Shown here: positions 1 through 8,489 of the stretch, in pieces
Layout: each line of letters starts with the position of its first letter
Position numbering within the stretch: the first letter of the stretch is position 1
Source: Ophiocordyceps camponoti-saundersi (nom. inval.)
Lineage: Eukaryota > Ascomycota > Sordariomycetes > Hypocreales > Ophiocordycipitaceae
NCBI GenBank assembly: GCA_003339415.1
Contig: PDHQ01000669.1
Coordinates: 1-12,068, forward strand
Direction: 5' to 3'
DNA length: 12,068 nucleotides
Made by a program: the position numbers and the translations under genes
Notes under the pieces: model-generated
Told to the model about the DNA's origin: nothing
Seen by the model: only the letters and a program-made list of their open reading frames with translations
Databases searched by the model: none

Positions 1-394
1 AGAGGATAAGGACTATAACTAAGTATAAAGCGCAGATTAGTTTCCCTCGGGCTAAGAGAGAGGAAGGAATTAACGAAGAATTAGCCCTTAACCTTATCTT
101 AATAGCTATTAAAAAAGTCGTTAATCGTAAGTTATATTTTAGAGAGGAGTTATAATAAAACTCTACTAAATAGAATTATAGCTTTTTTTTAAATATTATA
201 CTTTTAAATAATAAATTGCTAATTAAAACTCTATTTTTAAAGTTTTAAATACTTTATTAAATAGTTCTCTCTTCTTTTTTCTTATTTCTTTTATCTTTAT
301 ATGGAAAATCGCCTTCCTATTATTTTCCTAATAGAGAATTTCGATCTAGCTTATCCCCTTATAGCTAGAGATCCCCTTTATGCTAGTTAAAGAC
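1..394. repeat. Left LTR-like direct repeat, cut by window start
   Basis: Positions 1-394 match about 4823-5212 in the same orientation, about three quarters identical by eye with small indels. Shared blocks include AGATTAGTTTCCCTC (34 and 4856), TAGCCCTTAACCTTATCTT (about 83 and 4897), TACTAAATAGAATTATA (about 164 and 4980) and GCTAGAGATCCCC (about 364 and 5180). Homology is present from base 1, so the repeat starts before the window. It ends near TTAAAGAC at 387-394. Most differences are C/T or G/A, as RIP would give. Two direct repeats of about 420 bp some 4.8 kb apart are best explained as LTRs; the TG...CA ends are not clear, perhaps because RIP destroys exactly those dinucleotides. Orientation of the element is not settled. 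Confidence 0.6.
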
Positions 395-799
395 CACCCT
401 CCTAGCTAGGGAGGAATTTAACGCCGAAATAAATAAGAATTAGGTTTTAAGCACTAAAACCCTTAATTAAATAGTTTTAAGGAGTTATATATCTCCTAGT
501 AACCGAACTAATAAAGTAGTTATTAGGGACGGTCTCCTCGATACTTAGACTAAGCTAAAAAAACTACCCTTAAGGTTTAGCTCCCCTAGATTACTAAAGT
601 AGAGAAAGCCCTTTATATTAGAGCCGTCCTACGGTTATTATATAGGCTTTAAATACCCGTAACCTTTCTTACTTAATATTTACGGGGAGGAAGGGGAAGG
701 TATTTTAGTCTAGATAGTATACTTAAACGAAGGTACGATAACTCTTCTTTATTTTAACTTCTCTACTAGACCCTTATACCTATAATAAATTGCTTCACT

Positions 800-1790
800 C
801 TAATTCTAGGACTTTTCGAGCCCGCTCCTTAATATTAGGCTACTTATTGCCCTCTCTAAGCTCTAAACCGTCGTCGAGGAACGGATTCGGTATATCCTTA
901 ATTAAGCGAGGCGTAACTTAAGGATTTAGATAGTCCTTATATACGACGGAGTTAGTAAAAATATCTTAGCTACCGATAAAGTAACCTACTATCTATAAGG
1001 CCTTACTAATCTCTGCCCTATAAGCGTACTCGGAGTGCCGACGCTAATTATAGGTAGCTGCCCTAGTCTTATTCTAAATATAATTAGAATAACTATAACC
1101 CCCTTAGCCGTATATCGAAACGCACTTATAGAATAGCGTTAATATATATTCCCCGTAGCAGGTAACGGTTATCGTCTATAATCGTAGGTAATAAGCATAT
1201 AACCTTGGGTTACGTTAACTAAAGATCGAGATAAGAAGAGCCTTATAGTATTTAGGGCGTTTCCCTTAGATTAAATAGTTAAAGAAAGAGCCCTCCGGGT
1301 GCGCGATCTTAGTCGGGATATAAGTAACTCGGGGTTCCCCTAGCGTCTTCTCCTAGTACTCTCTCTCTCTAGCCCTAATAAAGTAATAAAGAAAGAACTT
1401 AAGAGGAGACGTAGTACCTATTTCTATCTTAATAAAAGCCGGGGCTTCCTAAGGAACCTTCTCGCGGAAAGCTATCTTAATAAATATAGGAACGCTAAAG
1501 TGCCCGACGTTAACGCCTCCCTTATGCTAAATCTTAAGGTAGGCGTAAATCTAGGTAAAGAAAATTAGTCTCGATATCCGGAACTATTTAATTAAAATAC
1601 TTACGCGTATATATTTAGGGTAAGGAAGAGTCTTTAGCGCTATGCGGCCTTGCTAGCCTAGGCTTAATAGGACGCTTATATCTTCGGTATCTAACTTACG
1701 TAAGATAAGGTTATAAATATTAGGGAGACGTTTTTTTTTCTCCTCGATTATCTCCTCTTCCGTTAACTTAAGCGCTATCGCGATTAAAAA
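800..1790 (-). pseudogene. Possible decayed coding frame, strand uncertain
   Basis: Read on the minus strand in the register of codons starting at positions divisible by 3, this stretch gives a protein-like frame broken about every 15-20 codons by TAA or TAG, as expected if CAA, CAG and TGG codons were hit by RIP. The readable parts are rich in Tyr, Ile, Lys and Arg; Tyr is probably inflated by His-to-Tyr and Cys-to-Tyr changes. The plus strand in the same codon register has a similar number of stops between 1011 and 1560, so the strand call rests mainly on the 780-1010 part, where the minus strand is more open. I recognise no family. This could be part of a retrotransposon polyprotein or chance. 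Confidence 0.18.
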
Positions 1791-1799
1791 TTCTTATTA

Positions 1800-2786
1800 C
1801 TATTAACGCGTCTAAGTTAAGCAGGCAAAGAAAGAAAAAAAAGAGAGGGAGAGGACGAGGGCGATATAAATAGCGAGCTAATAACTATTTATTCCTAATT
1901 AGGAAGGAGCCCTCCCCGCTCTTCCCTTCGCGATATCGTAGTACTAACCGAAGTATAGAGTAATAAGCCTAAGAACTAAGGTAGCGAATAATAATAAAAT
2001 AAGGCGACGCGTTTTTCCTCTTTTCCTACGCGTACCCTCTTTTTCCTTTAAACTAACTATTTATTTAATAACTAAGCTATACTTAGCGCACTATTATTAT
2101 AACTAAAATATATTATAAATTTAGCAAACCTAGACTATAAGCTCGGTAAGGAAGTAAACTTTAAACCGGAAGGGCTGTTTTTTAGCGAACGAAATAATAA
2201 GTTTATTACTATAGCGATACTTTATAGTAGAGTAACGATAGGGCCTACGTCGCCTAATCTCCCTTTCTTAGCGGTAACTCCCGAGCTCGCGCGAACCCTC
2301 GAGTGCAAATAGCCCCCTTAGTTTATAGGATAAATAGTTTAGCTAAAGGAACGCGTTAAGCTTTTTGCAGATACGATTAAATACTTATATATATTTTAAG
2401 CTAGCGAGGAGATCGCTAACGTTATCCCGTTTAATAATATCTAAGATTAAAGCAGCTACGTAGATAATATAGGGCGTTTTATTTTTAGAGTAAAGAGATA
2501 ATTATAAGTAACTAGCTTTAAGCTAAGAGCTATAATAAAAATCTTAAATAGGGGAATCTAGGATAAAGTGCACCTATTTACGATTCCTATAGTAATTACG
2601 ATACCTATTACCGTAAACGAGACTACTAATATACCGTTTAAGAAGAAAATCTATTATATTATGCCTAGGTTTAACCTTAAGTAGGAAGTAAATAGTTACC
2701 CCCTTCTAGGTAGTATAGTTAATTTTAGAGCGGATAGGTCCGATATTAGGTATTATTAGGGCAGCTTCTTTTAGGATTAGTAAGCC
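1800..2786. other. RIP-degraded stretch without a recognisable gene
   Basis: This is the middle of the LTR-flanked element. CpA and TpG are rare and stops are dense in the frames I read. It presumably held coding sequence linking the two traces on either side, but no frame is convincingly more open than the others. A T-rich run (2028-2050) and an imperfect TAACTATTTATTTAATAA stretch near 2055 resemble the dispersed motif seen elsewhere in the element. Confidence 0.4.
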
Positions 2787-4409
2787 TAAGTACTCTATTT
2801 TTTCGACTTAATAGAGCCGGGGCGAGTGCCTTGATCGAAAAAGGTAATAGCCGTATAGAGAGATATCTTAAGCGAGTTTTAGGGGGACTGCCCCTTTAAT
2901 TTTATCGTTATTCCTAGGACGCGATAGAAAGGAGAGTACGAATACGGATACCTAGCCCTTTCTATACTATAATACTAGGCCCGTAACTTTATCGGTCTTA
3001 AACTCGACGTATATATTAATAGCTTATCGAATAAGCGAGGATTAAGCGTTAAATAGTTTAGAGAAGATCTCGAGACCCCCTCAGATTCCCGTATTCTCTT
3101 GCGAGACTAGGCTATACGAACCGAGGATAGCGACGGCAATAACTATAACGAATTAATCGCTTAGATAACTAGTAACCTATATACTATTAGGGCGAATAAA
3201 TTAGGTATCCGAAAGTTAGAATAGTTTAACTTCTTAGGAAATAGTTATAGATTTAAACTAAAGAACTAGGAGGGCGGCGAAGATCTCTTAATAAAGCTAG
3301 AAGCAGGCTTAATAACGCTTAGGGGCCTATGCCCCGAGGCCACTATCCCCTACTACCGGATCTTTAGAAGATACCGAACTATCACGCCTAAGACCCTTAC
3401 TAATAACTCTATAATAAAGAGCTATATTATAATACTATACTTAGGCGCTACTAGAGTTAGAAGATAGCTTTAGGGAGATCGGGAAGAACTGCAAAGGATT
3501 AATATTAATAACTTTAATAGGGGCGAAGGGGCCGGGGATAATAAGGCTCTAGACGAGGAAGAGGTTAGGGAGGAAAATAATAAGGACCTTCCCGAGGATA
3601 AGACTATAAAAAGCCTAACTAATAATTAAATAGTTCCGATATCTAGCCTTTTATCTTCTCTTAGATCTAAAGACCCCCCGACTCTAGAAGGAGTTAGACG
3701 AGAGACGAGCGCTATAAAGAATACGAGGAAGGAAGATAAGGCGACTAAGGCGCCTAATAACGCTATAACTAGAGAGGAAACGACTAGGATAAAGAAAATA
3801 ATCCCTTAGGAATTAACGGGCATATTATAGCCTAAGAAACTTACTACGGGGAAGAAAATACCCGTAAGATTAAACCCGGCCCCGACATAGCCGGCTTTCT
3901 CTCCGAAGCGTAGCGCGAGGACGAAGAAGTTAACGAAGCGCGACTATTTAATTAAGAACCCTACGTTATAGAAGATAGCCCCTAAAAGAAAAGGGGAGGA
4001 AAAAGACGTAGGAACGCTAAAATTAATACGCTTTACTTATTTTACCTTAAGCAAGAACCTTATAGTCTAGCCTAGCGAAGGACTTATAGCTATAAATATA
4101 GGCCGAGAACTAATTAACCTAGACCCGCTTAGCTTTAGGGTTAGAGGGGTTAAGCGTTATAAGAATTATATAACTTAGACTAAGAGTTGCGGATATATAC
4201 GATAAGGAAGGCATATCGCACTTAATATAGCCGGATCTATTATAGTATATATTAGACGCGCACTTATTAGAGACTAGCTTTAAGAACCGAAGATAATCCT
4301 AATAATCCCGAAGACTAGTTCTTTTATTAGCTTATAGCCCCCGGGGCTTATATACCTTAATATATAGGCCGAGATCGATAAGGCTATCGATAACTATTTA
4401 ATTAAGTAA
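2787..4409 (+). pseudogene. Decayed long open frame inside the retroelement, function unknown
   Basis: In the register of codons starting at positions divisible by 3, about 540 codons read through with about 25 TAA, TAG or TGA interruptions and no register change. The best part is 3489-4000: about 3 stops in 115 codons, against about 8 in a neighbouring frame, and the reverse frame is closed by the many TTA and CTA codons. The N-terminal half looks globular (aromatic and hydrophobic residues, short acidic loops). From about residue 230 it turns highly charged with Lys/Glu/Arg runs and Pro/Thr/Ser segments, like a disordered linker. It ends in three stops at 4407-4415. No ATG start is visible, as expected after TpG loss. 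A gag-like structural protein is conceivable by position and composition, but no zinc knuckle or enzyme motif is seen and I do not recognise the family. Confidence 0.38.
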
Positions 4410-4791
4410 TAATAGGAGCGAGAGAAGGGACCTAAGAGAGATATACTACTAGCGGGCGGTCGGCGCGAACGCTAGAGTCGACGGATCTAAGGGTTAGACC
4501 CTAAGGAGAAGTAACTAAAGTTTCCTTTATTATTTCCTTTACGAAGAGTCCTTTCCGCCTTTATTTTATCGCGCTTACACGCACCTTATTTAAGTTATAA
4601 GAAAAAGTTAGTTATTACCGAGAAAAAGGGCTAATTACTTATTATTGCGGCACGCGCTTAGGGAGGAGTTTAGCGGCGGAGATAGGGACGCCGAAAGAAA
4701 TGCAAGCGCTTACCTTAGCTAGGGAATTATTAGGGACTTATAAAAAGTTTAATTAAATAGTTCCTAAACCCTTTCTTCTTTTCCTAAAAGC
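4410..4791. other. Interior end of the element next to the right LTR
   Basis: Nothing codes convincingly here. The stretch ends with the dispersed motif (4748-4762) and a pyrimidine run CCCTTTCTTCTTTTCCT at 4769-4785 just before the presumed LTR edge. If the element runs right to left, that run would be purine-rich on the element's sense strand but would lie at the wrong end for a polypurine primer. Its role is therefore open. Confidence 0.3.
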
Positions 4792-5212
4792 TGCCGAGGG
4801 TTAATATACGAGGGTAGTTAAGCTAAGATAGGGGCTATTACTAGGTATATAGTATAGATTAGTTTCCCTCGAAAGAGGACAAATTAAGTAAGTAATTAGC
4901 CCTTAACCTTATCTTTAAAGCTATAATAAAAGTCGTATATCGTAAGTTAAGTTTTAGAGAGGACTTATAGTAAAAACTTTACTAAATAGAATTATAACTT
5001 TATTTTAAACTTTATACTTTTATATTATAAATTACTAATTTAAATACCCTTTTCGAAGTCTTTAGTATTTAATTAAATAGTTTCCACCTTTATATTACTT
5101 CTTTCTCTTATTTTTATATAGAGAACCGACTCCTTATTATTTTCCCTATAGAGAATTACTATGCGGCTTTTCCCCCTATAGCTAGAGATCCCCCCTTATA
5201 TTAGTTAAAGAC
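4792..5212. repeat. Right LTR-like direct repeat
   Basis: This is the complete partner of the repeat at 1-394. The right edge is fixed by the end of similarity at TTAGTTAAAGAC (5201-5212), matched at 383-394. The left edge is a guess: TGCCGAGGG at 4792 is the first TG upstream of the homology and would give a repeat of about 421 bp. Differences from the left copy are mostly transitions plus small indels, consistent with both copies being mutated independently by RIP after insertion. If both have been heavily RIPed, their divergence is not a clock for insertion age. Confidence 0.58.
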
Positions 5213-5545
5213 TTTAGTTACGTAAGAAGTTACGCCCCTTAGGTATCTACTACGCTTACTTAGGGTATCCTTCTTCCCCCGCTAAAATACTATACTAATA
5301 ACTAGTTTATTAGCTCCGATCTCGCTAAGATACTTACCTTAAGATATTTTATTAGTTAATAGAAGATCTAATTTAAATAGAGAGGTTTATTCCTTCTAAA
5401 AGGAGGCGATTATAGTAGCGAAGTTGAGGCTCGAAACGAAAGCTAAGGCGGAGGCTAATAATAAAATAGCCCGAAAGGCTAAGGGCTAATTCTACTTTCG
5501 CTATAAAGATAGAGAGTTAGGGGGGGGGGTTTATATAAGTATCGC
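5213..5545. other. Spacer between retroelement and degraded minisatellite
   Basis: No gene is supported. A plus-strand frame around 5404-5515 reads as a short Ala/Lys/Arg/Glu-rich helix-like segment, then one stop at about 5488 and an aromatic patch. It could be the tail of an older decayed gene but is too short to assign. A run of ten G residues lies at 5520-5529, unusual in this A+T-rich setting, directly before the minisatellite-like repeats. Confidence 0.35.
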
Positions 5546-5945
5546 TTTTAACCTAACCCCTAGGGGATAAGGAGTATAGTGAACGGGTTTATCCCGAAGA
5601 GGATAAGAGTAATTAGGGAGTTTATCTCTTAGGGAATAAGAATAATAGTAAATAGGTTTATAGCTTAGGGAATAAGAAAAGGAGTAGGTAGGTTTATAAA
5701 TAAACGGGTTTATCCGATAAGGGATAGGAAGAGGAGTGAATAGGTTTATAAGTAAAAGGGTTTATCTCTTAGGGAATAAGAATAGAGTAAATAAGTTTAT
5801 CCCTTTAGGGATAAGAAGAGTAGTAAACGAGAACGAGTTTATGCTTAGGAGAAAGAAAAGCAGTTAGCGAGTTTAACCTTAGGGGAGAAGAAGGGCAGTT
5901 ACCTAGCTTATCTTATAGTTTATAAGAGGAGTAGTTAACGGGTTT
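5546..5945 (+). repeat. Degenerate, irregular copy of the 36-bp minisatellite
   Basis: About eleven diverged units begin with GTTTAT at 5587, 5620, 5656, 5692, 5708, 5744, 5760, 5795 and 5837, with GTTTAA at 5871 and GTTTCT near 5942, and a partial CCCCTAGGGGATAAGG near 5556. Spacings are 33, 36, 36, 16, 36, 16, 35, 42 and 34, so the register is broken by indels; two 16-bp steps look like duplicated half-units. The palindromic half is eroded, for example TCTCTTAGGGAATAAG. The linker AGAGCAGTTAACG of the main array appears here mostly as AGTAGTAAA-type forms. This is the same family as the array at 11021-12068, about 4-5 kb away, in the same orientation and much older or more mutated. Confidence 0.75.
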
Positions 5946-6509
5946 CTATAACCTTAGTATTAGTACTAAATACCGGCGTAGTATTTAGCTAGATTTTAGA
6001 GATATAGAAATATTACTCGAGTAAATTTCCTATAAAGTTAAACGCTATAATAAGTAAGACTATACGCCTAATAGCCTATAATAGAAAATTAGGTTATAGT
6101 ATATTTTATAAAGATATTTTGCAAATAGAATCTAACGATAAGAACTTATAATAGTATTATAAGATTTAAGGAGTTATTTTAGAGCTATCCGAGTAATAAG
6201 TTTATAAATAAGCTTCCTAGCATAACTATAAATCCTTCGAGAAGGAGCTATAGAATAATTTAAGATTTCTCTTACTATAGAAGTGGTCGGGCTAAAGAGT
6301 GATTATAGACGAAGCCTACTATTAAGGATAAACCTGGCAGGCACTTACGTAACTAAGCTAGTTTAGCGGGGTTAAAAGGACACTCCCGAAGAAAGGAAAA
6401 AGAAGAAGAAAAAGGGAAAAAGGGATAAAGGGGTAATTCCGTATAATTCCTAGAAATTTAAAAGACGTAGAATTAAAGGGGCTAAGGGAGGAAGGAATCC
6501 GTAGTAGGT
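5946..6509. other. RIP-degraded stretch with purine tract and weak coding trace
   Basis: No gene is supported. In the plus frame through 6299 a short segment reads Arg-Val-Ile-Ile-Asp-Glu-Ala (6296-6316), which resembles a helicase Walker B (DEAx) motif, but the frame has a stop about every eight codons, so it may be chance. From 6388 to 6425 there is an uninterrupted 38-base purine run rich in GAA and AAA. Otherwise the composition matches the surrounding RIPed DNA. Confidence 0.3.
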
Positions 6510-6880
6510 AGCCCTACCTTACTAGGTCCGAATGCGCTCACGGCGACTAACTTTATATAGAAGGGCTCACGGCTGCCTTAGGTCTTCTTGCTAAGGGTAG
6601 GAAATCGACCCCTTCTTATAAGTACAAATCTGACCCTTCCTAGGTCCTTTAGCCCCCTTTAGCTAAGCGAATACTAATTAATTAGATCTATTAAATCAGG
6701 TAGGTGAGATTAAATAACCTTTCTAGACCCTGCAGTCCTAACCGGCCCGTACGACCCGGCAGGTCCCTGCAGGCCTATATGGACCAGATAGTCCTATATA
6801 CTTCCTTAAGATAGTCTTCTCTGCGAGGGCTATATGTATATGTGGGTAGGAGTGCCCGTTACTCCCGCGAAACTAGGAGG
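6510..6880. other. Island that has kept CpA/TpG and higher G+C
   Basis: Across roughly 370 bases CpA and TpG appear twenty or more times, for example in CCCTGCAGTCC (6728), CGGCAGGTCCCTGCAGG (6757-6773), ATGGACCAGATA (6779) and ATGTATATGTGGG (6833-6845). The flanks average about one or two per 60 bases. No open frame or RNA gene is evident. The island may be single-copy DNA that escaped RIP, or a late insertion. It also contains two copies of GCTCACGGC (6536 and 6567) and a small stem GGAGT...ACTCC near 6849-6864. Confidence 0.45.
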
Positions 6881-6983
6881 CCTCTTCTTCTTTATCCCTA
6901 TAGCTTAGCAGCTAAGTTAGCTTCTTTATTATTATAAGTATAAAATTATTATGCTTATTCGTTACCTTCTATAGTGATAGCGC

Positions 6984-7150
6984 TCTAGTAAGCGCGATTA
7001 TACCGATGAGATTAAAAATATATCTATTAGACGGGCTATCCGATACTAGTATCGAGGGATCCTAAAAAGGAGTATACTTATTATCGCGATACCCTCTCGT
7101 ACGCGACGTACGAAGAGGGTAGATATCTAAAAACTAAATACCTATTCGAA
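6984..7150 (+). pseudogene. Tentative N-terminal trace of a pogo/Fot1-like transposase
   Basis: In the plus frame from 6984 about 50 codons read with two stops. They contain Ser-Ile-Arg-Arg-Ala, then a basic segment with Pro-Ser-Arg-Thr-Arg-Arg, then Lys-Leu-Asn about 12 residues later. That order (helix-turn-helix Ser-Ile-Arg-x-Ala-Ala, a short Pro-Ser-Arg stretch, then Lys-Leu-Thr) is familiar from the DNA-binding region of fungal Fot1/Pot-type Tc1-mariner transposases. The rest of such a protein, including the DDE catalytic residues, was not found downstream, and further stops follow. The match is from memory of the family pattern and could be chance. A near-palindrome (7090-7121) lies within it. 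Confidence 0.15.
7090..7121. repeat. Near-perfect inverted repeat, 14-bp arms
   Basis: TACCCTCTCGTACG is followed after CGA by CGTACGAAGAGGGTA, its reverse complement with one extra A. The stem would have seven G/C-rich pairs next to the loop and is the strongest isolated hairpin between 6900 and 8200. It may be chance, or the residue of a terminal inverted repeat. Confidence 0.5.
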
Positions 7151-7784
7151 CGTATAAAGTAATAAATAAGGAATATAAAAGGTAGAGTAGGGAGTTATAA
7201 GATAAGAAGGATCTCGTATAAAGGGTTTTTATAACTCGGGCAAGCCGTATATATATTAGAACGAGGCTATAGGGGCAGCACGAGGCTGCGAGGTATCGTA
7301 AGATTCCTTAATAATATTAAGTCTAAGTAAGTAAAATGCTTCTTAGCCGAGGATAATAGTAACTAATCGATATCTTTCTAATAGCTAAGAAAGAATATTA
7401 CCTGCTACGGAGTAAATATAATAGGCATTAACTAAGAGATTGTTAGTAAACTTAGCTTTAGGTTCGTTGTTTAGTTAGCTAATTACGCTAAGAGAAACGA
7501 GATATACTAATAAATCGTCCTTAAAGCTGTTCCCGTATATTCAGTTTATCGGCTACCCTATATCGAACTATAGCAGAACTTTTAAGAAGACGTATTAACG
7601 AAGGCAAGAATAACTAGTAGTTCGGGCCTATAACTAGTAGCGTTAAAGAATGCGGTAAGGTAGTCGATAGTATAACTATAGTAAAAACGCTAGATTCTAT
7701 TTACTTTAAGGTAACTGCTAATAAGCTGTTCGGGGAAATAGGGAAGGATAGCAAAGGCGTTATTATAGCGCGGAAGTATCTAAT
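7151..7784. other. RIP-degraded stretch without a recognisable gene
   Basis: Every frame I read is broken by frequent TAA and TAG. CpA and TpG are rare, though a few survive around 7270 (GCAGCACGAGGCTGCG) and 7440. No repeat partner inside the window was noticed. It may be the remainder of the transposase-like region to its left. Confidence 0.35.
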
Positions 7785-7960
7785 ATTATACGGCTTACCC
7801 TATAGGCCTCCCTCTTAGTTAGTTAGCGCTGCCGGCCTTACTTCCTAGGGCCCTGGCCTTGCTATATAAACTTAGTAGAATTATAGTTATTATATTAGGA
7901 ATATTACTATATTTATCGAGGCTGCCTTTCGCTATATAAGATATAGGAATAGCTTTTTTA
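7785..7960. repeat. Dispersed direct repeat, copy 1
   Basis: This block is repeated about 707 bp downstream (8490-8650). The shared core is CCTCCCTCTTAGTTAGTTAG (7807 and 8514) followed by CGCTGCCG, then a run of closely matching sequence through CCTTGC and TAGTAGAATTAT. Differences are mainly transitions plus small indels, including a one-base length difference near the CCTTGC segment. Similarity fades after the TTAGGAAT block near 7895-7905, with a possible patch at TTAGTACT (7958). A short open frame on the minus strand falls inside it but is not conserved in the second copy. Confidence 0.65.
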
Positions 7961-8004
7961 GTACTAAGCGCTAAGTATCTTAGATTTCCTCTAGTGCCGA
8001 GCAC
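7819..8004 (-). other. Sixty-one-codon open frame, probably not a gene
   Basis: This is the only uninterrupted frame of this size I found in the window. It starts with GTG, not ATG, which a fungal nuclear gene would not normally use. It lies across the edge of a repeat whose second copy carries a one-base indel in the matching segment, so the frame is not preserved there. The product has Lys/Ser/Tyr and an Ile/Leu-rich patch with no recognisable domain. It is best read as chance openness in RIPed DNA, or a fragment of an old repeat's coding region. Confidence 0.6.
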
Positions 8005-8489
8005 GAAAATAACGGCCGCTATAACTATAATTTTTACTTAACTAGCTCGAGGAATGCCCGGAGAGAAGTTTATCGATTAGTAGTTAGTACCTTAGAAGCT
8101 TAGACTAAAAGAGAAATAAACTGCTAAGTATAAGAAGAGCGGGCTAATATATATAGTTAATCTTACGAGTAGTATATATAAGATATACTATATTATACTA
8201 GTAGCTTATATAAGTATCTAGGCATATATATATATATAAACTATTTGTTAGAGAGGAAAAACTATAGGGCCTGGGGGAAGACCTCTTACTTAATAAGGTC
8301 GGCTAGCTTGCAGGCCCGATTCGTTACGTTAGAGAGCTTATTTATTATAAGTTATCTATCCGAAGTTACGCCGGTCTTAAGCAGGGGATAACTATACTTC
8401 CTTAGTTCCTATTATACGTAAATATTATCTAAGTTCTAAGTAGTTACGGTACGTATATCGGCAAATACTATAGCGAAGATTTTAAGTTA
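7961..8489. other. Segment between the two dispersed repeats
   Basis: No gene is supported. The segment holds several TA-rich stretches (8142-8240, including an uninterrupted TA run at about 8224-8237) and a nested hairpin at 8267-8317. It separates two copies of a repeat, so it may be an insertion, or unique sequence between two independent copies. Confidence 0.35.
8267..8317. repeat. Nested inverted repeat (stem within stem)
   Basis: The outer arms GGGCCTG (8267-8273) and CAGGCCC (8311-8317) are perfectly complementary. Between them, GACCT (8280-8284) with following TTA pairs with TAAGGTC (8294-8300), with one bulged base. Both arms keep TpG or CpA, unusual here. No protein context is apparent. 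Confidence 0.45.

Larger units (their letters stand above)
463..5085. repeat. Dispersed short motif ATTAAATAGTT, both orientations
   Basis: The 11-base core ATTAAATAGTT, or its complement AACTATTTAAT, recurs at about 255, 466, 1269, 1582, 3625, 4392, 4752 and 5072, with a one-base variant at 3943 (GACTATTTAAT). Several copies extend to TTAATTAAATAGTT or TTTAATTAAATAGTTCC. It occurs inside both LTR-like repeats and the interior, on both strands, and I did not see it to the right of 5100. A TpG-rich ancestor such as TTGATTGAATGGTT would become this sequence under RIP. Whether it was a functional site or only a favoured product of mutation is unknown. Confidence 0.45.
1..5212. mobile_element. 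RIP-degraded LTR retrotransposon (incomplete at left)
   Basis: The element is defined by flanking direct repeats (1-394 and about 4792-5212) and an interior of about 4.4 kb, a normal size for a fungal LTR retrotransposon of about 5.2 kb. CpA and TpG are almost gone throughout and every frame is full of TAA and TAG. I could not recognise protease, reverse transcriptase (no convincing YxDD block), RNase H or integrase motifs in either strand, so Gypsy, Copia or non-autonomous status is undecided. No clear tRNA primer site follows 394. A pyrimidine run (4769-4785) lies close to the right repeat, but a plus-oriented element would need purines there. The target-site duplication cannot be checked because the left edge is outside the window. 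Confidence 0.5.

Noticed and set aside
1160..1190. Reverse transcriptase-like Asp-Asp motif on the minus strand
   Set aside because: One minus-strand frame reads Ile-Ile-Asp-Asp-Asn, but the flanking residues do not resemble RT domain 5 of any LTR family and the more open frame in this region is a different one.
2787..3000. Alternative plus frame that is also open at the start of the long decayed frame
   Set aside because: It is open only to about 3000 and then closes, while the chosen register stays usable to 4409.
6388..6425. Polypurine tract of a retroelement
   Set aside because: It is a 38-base purine run, but no LTR-like repeat begins beside it within the window.
7819..8004. A real 61-residue protein gene on the minus strand
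   Set aside because: GTG start, no domain, located in a repeat whose other copy has an indel in the matching segment, and surrounded by RIPed DNA.
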